Origin: an uncultured Collinsella sp.
GTDB lineage: Bacteria > Actinomycetota > Coriobacteriia > Coriobacteriales > Coriobacteriaceae
DNA length: 17,693 bases
Assembly (NCBI GenBank): GCA_900551625.1
Contig: URWZ01000008.1
Coordinates: 1 to 17,693, forward strand
Direction: 5' to 3'
Within the stretch, counting starts at the first letter, position 1. The number at the start of each line of letters is the position of its first letter. Positions 13,560 to 17,693 of this stretch are shown in pieces. The position numbers and the translations under genes are program-made. The notes beneath the pieces are model-generated. The model saw only the letters and a program-made list of their open reading frames with translations. It ran no database searches and was not told where the DNA came from.

Positions 13560-14936
13560 CTAGGCCCTCAGCAGATAGCGCACCTCGTAGGGTGCAAGCT
13601 CAAGGGCACCCGTCAGCTCGACCGTGGGCGCATCGTCGGCAAGCAGGTCGACGAAGGAGCCGTTGAGTTCGCCGGCTCCAAAGGTATAGGGCTCGTTCAC
13701 GGCATTGACCGCCACAAGCACCGTCGCGTCGTCGCAGGCGCGCTCGAACAGCAGCTGCTTGTTCTGGATCACCACGTTGCGATAGGCACCATAGTTGAGG
13801 GCACGGGCCGCCGCGTCGTTTGCCGAGCGCAGGTGCGCGAGCTGCTTGATAAAGGCCGTCAGCTCGTTGGGCGCAGGCTCATCGAGCGCAGGTCGCAGCG
13901 CCCAGTCGCCATCGGGGCCGCCCTTTTCGCCAGCAATTCCCCACTCGCTACCGTAATAGACGCACGGAATGCCTGGCATGCCAAACAGCATGCCATAGGC
14001 GGGGCGTAGGCAAGACTTGTCGGTAAGGATGCTCGCCAGGCGCGGCACATCGTGGTTGTCGACAAACGACAGCAGGTGTTTGCCGCGGTAGATGCACCAC
14101 GGATCGCCGCCAAACTGGCGATGCAACGAATGGGCAATCTCGAACATGTTGACCGAATTAAAGCTGGAGTAAAGGCCCTTGTAACACTCGTAGTTGGTGC
14201 AGGAGTCGAGCGTCTCGTCGTTGATGATCTGGTTGTAGTCGCCGTGGAGCGTCTCGCCGATCAGCACAAAGTCGGGCTTGAGCTCACGGGTAAAAGTATG
14301 CAGGCGGCGCATAAAATCGCGATCGAGCATATAGGCGACGTCCAGGCGCAGACCGTCGACGCCAAAGACTTCGGCCCAGCGGCGCACGGACTCAAGCAGG
14401 TAATCGACCACAGCGGGATTTTGCAGGTTGAGCTTCACAAGCTCAAAATGGCCCTCCCAGCCCTCGTACCAAAAGCCGTCGCCGTAGCACGAGTCACCGT
14501 CGAAGCTGATGTGGAACCAGTCCTTGTAGGGCGAGTCCCACTTGCGCTCCCGCACATCACGGAAGGCCCAAAAGCCGCGACCGACGTGGTTGAAGACGGC
14601 ATCGAGCACCACGCGGATGCCATGGGCGTGCAGCGTCTCGCATACGGCGGCAAAATCGGCATCCCCACCCAGGCGGCGGTCGATATGGCGCAGGCTGCGC
14701 GTATCATAGCCGTGGCTATCAGACTCGAGCGGCGGGTTGATCAGCACAGCGCCAATACCGAGCTCTTGCAGGTAGTCGGCCCATTGGGCGATTTTCATGA
14801 TGGGCGCATCGGGGTTGGGCGCGACGCTGGCAGCCTGGGCGAGCTCATCCTCGGCAACGGGCGCGGCATTCTCGCGCGGAGCTCCACAGAAGCCCAGCGG
14901 ATAGATCTGATAGAACGTCGTCTCGTATGCCCACAT
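13560..14936 (-). CDS. GH13 alpha-glycosidase (alpha-amylase family), cytoplasmic
   Basis: A 458-aa glycoside hydrolase family 13 enzyme. The four conserved regions are intact: DAVFNH (112-117), GLRLD with nucleophile D199, GETLHG with acid/base E228, and FVDNHD with transition-state-stabilising D296. There is no signal peptide and no N-terminal starch-binding (CBM34-type) domain. An intracellular maltodextrin- or oligosaccharide-acting enzyme (maltodextrin glucosidase or neopullulanase-like, short form) is therefore more likely than a secreted amylase. The N-terminal barrel start WAYETTFYQIYPLGFCG is typical of this group. The start is ATG, with GGGAGG 5 nt upstream; a TACAAT -10-like hexamer lies at 14977-14972 without a clear -35. 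It is followed after 3 bases by the DNA glycosylase gene. The exact substrate is not determined. Confidence 0.95.
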   Translation of the reverse strand: MWAYETTFYQIYPLGFCGAPRENAAPVAEDELAQAASVAPNPDAPIMKIAQWADYLQELGIGAVLINPPLESDSHGYDTRSLRHIDRRLGGDADFAAVCETLHAHGIRVVLDAVFNHVGRGFWAFRDVRERKWDSPYKDWFHISFDGDSCYGDGFWYEGWEGHFELVKLNLQNPAVVDYLLESVRRWAEVFGVDGLRLDVAYMLDRDFMRRLHTFTRELKPDFVLIGETLHGDYNQIINDETLDSCTNYECYKGLYSSFNSVNMFEIAHSLHRQFGGDPWCIYRGKHLLSFVDNHDVPRLASILTDKSCLRPAYGMLFGMPGIPCVYYGSEWGIAGEKGGPDGDWALRPALDEPAPNELTAFIKQLAHLRSANDAAARALNYGAYRNVVIQNKQLLFERACDDATVLVAVNAVNEPYTFGAGELNGSFVDLLADDAPTVELTGALELAPYEVRYLLRA

Positions 14937-15007
14937 AGCAACCTCCCGGTAAGCTCAACACAACGACATCCATTGTATGCCCGGCTTGTATCCTCTTCCC
15001 CAAAATA

Positions 15008-15074
15008 AGTTGCGGTGGAATAGTTCCTGCTTGGGCCTTCAGAGGCCTTAAACAGGAACTATTCCACCGCAACT
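15008..15074. repeat. 22-bp perfect inverted repeat (67-bp hairpin element)
   Basis: Positions 15008-15029 are the exact reverse complement of 15053-15074 (22 of 22). The 23-base loop itself contains GGCCT-TCAG-AGGCC. Each arm also contains a small palindrome, GGAA-TAG-TTCC. On the minus strand the hairpin is followed by TTATTTTG, so it could terminate the MFS gene ending at 15090. The stem is longer and more perfect than the other terminators in the window and lacks their solid T-run. It may be a dispersed repeat or structured RNA element. Confidence 0.9.
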
Positions 15075-15089
15075 GATGAGGAAACGTGA

Positions 15090-16286
15090 TTAGGCAACGG
15101 GCTTTGCGCGGCGAATGGCCGGGAACATTACCGTGATGGCGAGGATGACACCCACGGCGGCGATTGCGCCACCCGCGCAGCCGATCCAGGCGATACCGGG
15201 GCCCGACACCACGGCGCCACCAATCGCCGTGCCCGTGCCGATACCCAGATTGAACAGGCCCGAGAAGATCGACATGGCAACGGCCGACGAATCCGCCGGC
15301 GTGTACTTGATGAGCTCAGCCTGGAACGCCACATTGAAGGCCGTGGCGCAGCAGCCCCATAGCGCGCAGACGGCAAGCACCAACACGAGCGCCGAGGCTG
15401 CAGGAGCCATAAGCAGCAGAGCCGCCGGCACGCCGGAGAGCGTGATAGCCAAGAACGGGAAGCGATGCCCATCGAACAGGCGGCCGAACAGCCAGCTTCC
15501 GAGCAGACCAGAGCAGCCAAACGCCGTCAGCGTCATGGTGATAGCGCCCGCGTCGACGTGCGCGACCTGTGCCAGGAAGGGCTCGATATAGCTGTAACCC
15601 GCGTAGTAGCCGGTCGCCATAAAAACCGTGACCGCGTAGAGCGCGATCAGGAGCGGGTTCTTGAGCAGCTCGGGCAACTGTTTGACGGTAAAGCGCTCGC
15701 CCGCCGGCATGGCCGGGAACACGGTCGCCTGGTAGACGACCGCGATGGCCGAGAGGACCCCGACCACGGCAAACGTCATGCGCCAGCCCACGGCCAAGCC
15801 AATAGCGCGACCGAGGGGCAGACCAAAGATCTGCGCGATGGACGAGCCCGTAGCGATCATGCTGATGGCGAGCGCCCCGTGGCGCGTGTCGACCAGGCGC
15901 GAGGCCATAATCGAAGCGACCGACCAGAACACGGCATGTGCGCAAGCGACCACCAGGCGCGCACAGACCAGGATGGGATAAGTCGGCGCCACAGCGGACA
16001 GGAACTGACCGAGCGAGAACACGGCAAGCACGCCCAGCAGCATCCGCTTAAACTCGAAACGCGAAGCGAACACCATGAGCGGCAACGACAGCAGCATGAC
16101 GCCCCAGGCATAGACCGAGATCATGATGCCGGCTTGGGACTCGGTGAGCGAGAACGACGCGGCGATGTCAGTCAAAAGACCGATGGGCATAAACTCCGAC
16201 GTGTTGAACACGAAGGCGCAGCAGGTGAGTCCGATGAGCGGGAGCCACTGCTTGAGCGTGATGCCGTCTTGCCTTGCCTGAGTCAT
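15090..16286 (-). CDS. sotB: MFS sugar-efflux transporter, SotB-like
   Basis: A 398-aa, 12-helix inner-membrane proton-driven exporter of the major facilitator superfamily. FNTSEFMPIGLL (27-38) and the following DIAASF, then YAWGVMLLSLPLM, AHAVFWSVA, ATGSSIAQIFGLPLGR, GWRMTFAVVG and YSYIEPF, closely follow the SotB/YdeA sugar-efflux family as recalled from E. coli. The start is ATG at 16286, with GGAGA 8 nt upstream. A longer reading from 16448 would run through the promoter and the feoB hairpin and is rejected. It is transcribed alone: a promoter with consensus -10 precedes it and a large hairpin follows. A drug:proton antiporter of the same DHA1 group is the alternative. Confidence 0.9.
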   Translation of the reverse strand: MTQARQDGITLKQWLPLIGLTCCAFVFNTSEFMPIGLLTDIAASFSLTESQAGIMISVYAWGVMLLSLPLMVFASRFEFKRMLLGVLAVFSLGQFLSAVAPTYPILVCARLVVACAHAVFWSVASIMASRLVDTRHGALAISMIATGSSIAQIFGLPLGRAIGLAVGWRMTFAVVGVLSAIAVVYQATVFPAMPAGERFTVKQLPELLKNPLLIALYAVTVFMATGYYAGYSYIEPFLAQVAHVDAGAITMTLTAFGCSGLLGSWLFGRLFDGHRFPFLAITLSGVPAALLLMAPAASALVLVLAVCALWGCCATAFNVAFQAELIKYTPADSSAVAMSIFSGLFNLGIGTGTAIGGAVVSGPGIAWIGCAGGAIAAVGVILAITVMFPAIRRAKPVA

Positions 16287-16319
16287 ATATAACGTCTCCA
16301 ATCGTTTTGAGCGGAGGCG

Positions 16320-16349
16320 ATTATATAGCAACGGCCCCGCATCCGTCAG
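16320..16349 (-). promoter_or_regulatory. Promoter of the SotB-like gene
   Basis: A consensus TATAAT (-10, 16325-16320) with CTGACG (-35, 16349-16344) and an 18-nt spacer on the minus strand. It lies 34 bases upstream of the ATG at 16286. The -35 falls in the loop, and the spacer in one arm, of the hairpin that follows feoB. Confidence 0.65.
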
Positions 16350-16366
16350 CAACAGATGCGGGGCCG
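16332..16366 (-). terminator. Hairpin after feoB, probable weak terminator
   Basis: A perfect 12-bp GC-rich stem (16332-16343 with 16355-16366, CGGCCCCGCATC arm) with an 11-base loop lies 42 bases past the feoB stop. On the minus strand it is followed by TTGCTATATAAT, which is not a proper T-run, so termination may be incomplete or Rho-assisted. It overlaps the promoter of the next gene. Confidence 0.65.
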
Positions 16367-16407
16367 AAAACAATTCGATACACAGAGGTTGCGCCGTCAA
16401 TAAATAA

Positions 16408-17693
16408 CTAAGCCAACCCCAGCAATATACCTGCCGAATGCACGACAAACGCCACGATCCAGGCGACCGTCACCTGAAACGCGAACACGGCAACGGCATA
16501 GCGCGCGCCCAGCTCACTCTTGACGGCGCCGATTGCCGCCACGCAAGGCGGGTACAGCAGCGTAAAGACCAAGAACACGTAGGCGGTGAACGGCGAAAAC
16601 ATGGTCGACAGTGCCGCGGGCGAGGTCGCGCCCAAAAGCACGGTGAGGGTCGAAATGACGCTCTCCTTGGCAATAAGTCCGGTGACGAGCGCCGTGGATG
16701 CGCGCCAATCGCCAAAGCCAAGCGGCGCCAGCGCCGGCGCGATGATGCTGCCGAGGCCCGCAAGCAGACTCTGCGACTGATCGGCGACCACATTAAAGCG
16801 AATGTCGAACGTCTGAAGGAACCAGATGACCACGGTAGCAGCAAAGATAATGGTAAAGGCTTTGGTAATAAAGTCTTTGGCCTTATCCCATGCCAGCATC
16901 ACCGTCGTCTTGACGCTCGGCAGACGGTAATTGGGAAGCTCCATGATAAACGGCACCGGGTCGCCCTTAAATGCCGTGCGGTTAAGCACCAAAGCCGCGA
17001 TGCAACCAACCGCAATGCCAATCAGATAGAGCGAGACCATGGCGGGAACCGTCGCCTGTGGGAAAAACGCCCCGCACAGCAGACCGTAGACCGGCAACTT
17101 GGCCGAGCAGCTCATGAACGGCGTGAGCATGACGGTCATCTTGCGGTCGTGCTCGGATGGGAGCGTACGGGTCGACATGATAGCCGGCACGGTACAGCCA
17201 AAACCGACGAGCATGGGCACAAAGCTGCGGCCCGACAGGCCAAAGCGACGCAATACCTTATCCATGACAAAGGCCACGCGCGCCATGTAGCCCGAGTCTT
17301 CCAGAATGGAGAGGAACAAGAAGAGCACGACGATAATCGGCAGGAAGGTCAGTACACTACCCACACCCGTAAGCACGCCGTCGACAGCCAGCGAGCGCAC
17401 TACGTCGTTGGTGCCGAACGCCTTGAGACCCGCATCGGCCGAGGCGATGATGGCAGCGATGCCGTCCTCCATGAGTCCCTGCAACGCCGCGCCGATCACG
17501 CCAAACGTCAGCCAAAAGACGAGACCCATGATCACCAGGAACGCCGGAATGGCCGTGTAACGACCCGTCAGGATGCGGTCAATCTTGACGGAACGCACGT
17601 GCTCGCGGCTCTCGTGCGGCTTGACGACGCAACGCCCGCACACGTCGCCGATAAAGCCGAAGCGCATGTCAGCCAGCGCAGATAGACGGTCGG
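16408..17693 (-). CDS. feoB: Ferrous iron transporter FeoB, C-terminal part (cut by window edge)
   Basis: The C-terminal 427 residues of the Fe(II) uptake permease. The N-terminal GTPase and helical domains lie beyond the right edge; the frame is open to the edge (ADMRFGFIGD...). Visible parts are the cytosolic linker with CGRC and KIDRILTGRYTAIP, then the membrane domain with the first Gate motif VGFGCTVPAIMSTRTL, then MSCSAKLPVYGLL, and the second half with GLIAKESVISTL. These are family-diagnostic, and the membrane cysteines are in the usual places. The last helices end in a hydrophobic C-terminus with no cytosolic extension. No feoA is visible. The ATG at 17667 is internal, not the start. 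A 12-bp hairpin follows the stop. Confidence 0.95.
   Translation of the reverse strand, partial: DRLSALADMRFGFIGDVCGRCVVKPHESREHVRSVKIDRILTGRYTAIPAFLVIMGLVFWLTFGVIGAALQGLMEDGIAAIIASADAGLKAFGTNDVVRSLAVDGVLTGVGSVLTFLPIIVVLFLFLSILEDSGYMARVAFVMDKVLRRFGLSGRSFVPMLVGFGCTVPAIMSTRTLPSEHDRKMTVMLTPFMSCSAKLPVYGLLCGAFFPQATVPAMVSLYLIGIAVGCIAALVLNRTAFKGDPVPFIMELPNYRLPSVKTTVMLAWDKAKDFITKAFTIIFAATVVIWFLQTFDIRFNVVADQSQSLLAGLGSIIAPALAPLGFGDWRASTALVTGLIAKESVISTLTVLLGATSPAALSTMFSPFTAYVFLVFTLLYPPCVAAIGAVKSELGARYAVAVFAFQVTVAWIVAFVVHSAGILLGLA

Noticed and set aside
16287..16448. N-terminal extension of the SotB-like protein to 16448
   Set aside because: It would run through the promoter and feoB hairpin and overlap the end of feoB. 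The ATG at 16286 has a ribosome binding site and a family-like N-terminus.

Overview
The window comes from a high-GC Gram-positive bacterium. The best guess is an actinobacterium of the class Coriobacteriia, Collinsella-like. This rests on the high GC content, the GTG/TTG starts, the actinobacterial-type coiled-coil insertion in RpoC, the overall character of RpoB/RpoC and an L10-leader riboregulator. It is an inference from sequence character, not from a database match.

Layout. Nearly everything is on the minus strand, so transcription runs from right to left. The left half is the ribosomal-stalk/RNA polymerase region. A promoter and an L10-type autoregulatory leader precede rplJ (L10) and rplL (L7/L12). 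After a strong terminator come galU (UTP-glucose-1-phosphate uridylyltransferase), a second strong terminator, and then rpoB-rpoC, closed by a third terminator at the left edge. galU sits where rplL and rpoB are normally adjacent, and rplK-rplA are not next to rplJ. Upstream of rplJ is a class I PLP aminotransferase. Divergent from it is a 219-aa protein of unknown function. It converges, one base apart, on a two-gene unit made of a GH13 alpha-glycosidase and a family-6-like (hypoxanthine/deoxyinosine) DNA glycosylase. Further right are a SotB-like sugar-efflux MFS transporter and the C-terminal two thirds of FeoB (ferrous iron transporter), cut by the window edge.

Main biological interest. 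(1) RpoC ends in a domain that aligns without gaps to the C-terminal domain of the RNA polymerase alpha subunit. It keeps, at exact spacing, the residues alpha uses to bind UP-element DNA (R265, N268, G296, K298, E302 equivalents). The largest subunit may therefore carry its own promoter-DNA or activator-binding module. (2) RpoB has an 8-residue insertion and a rewritten sequence in fork loop 2. RpoC departs from near-universal motifs in the bridge helix, the GLPRV segment and switch 1, which suggests a coordinated change around the active centre. (3) Both large subunits end in acidic tails that share a short motif. (4) Noncoding features include a ~250-bp near-palindrome that mirrors the rplJ promoter region, a 22-bp perfect inverted repeat between two metabolic genes, and a LexA-box-like palindrome in front of rpoBC.

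Comparisons with family consensus sequences were made from memory; where they matter, the decisive alignment or search is named.
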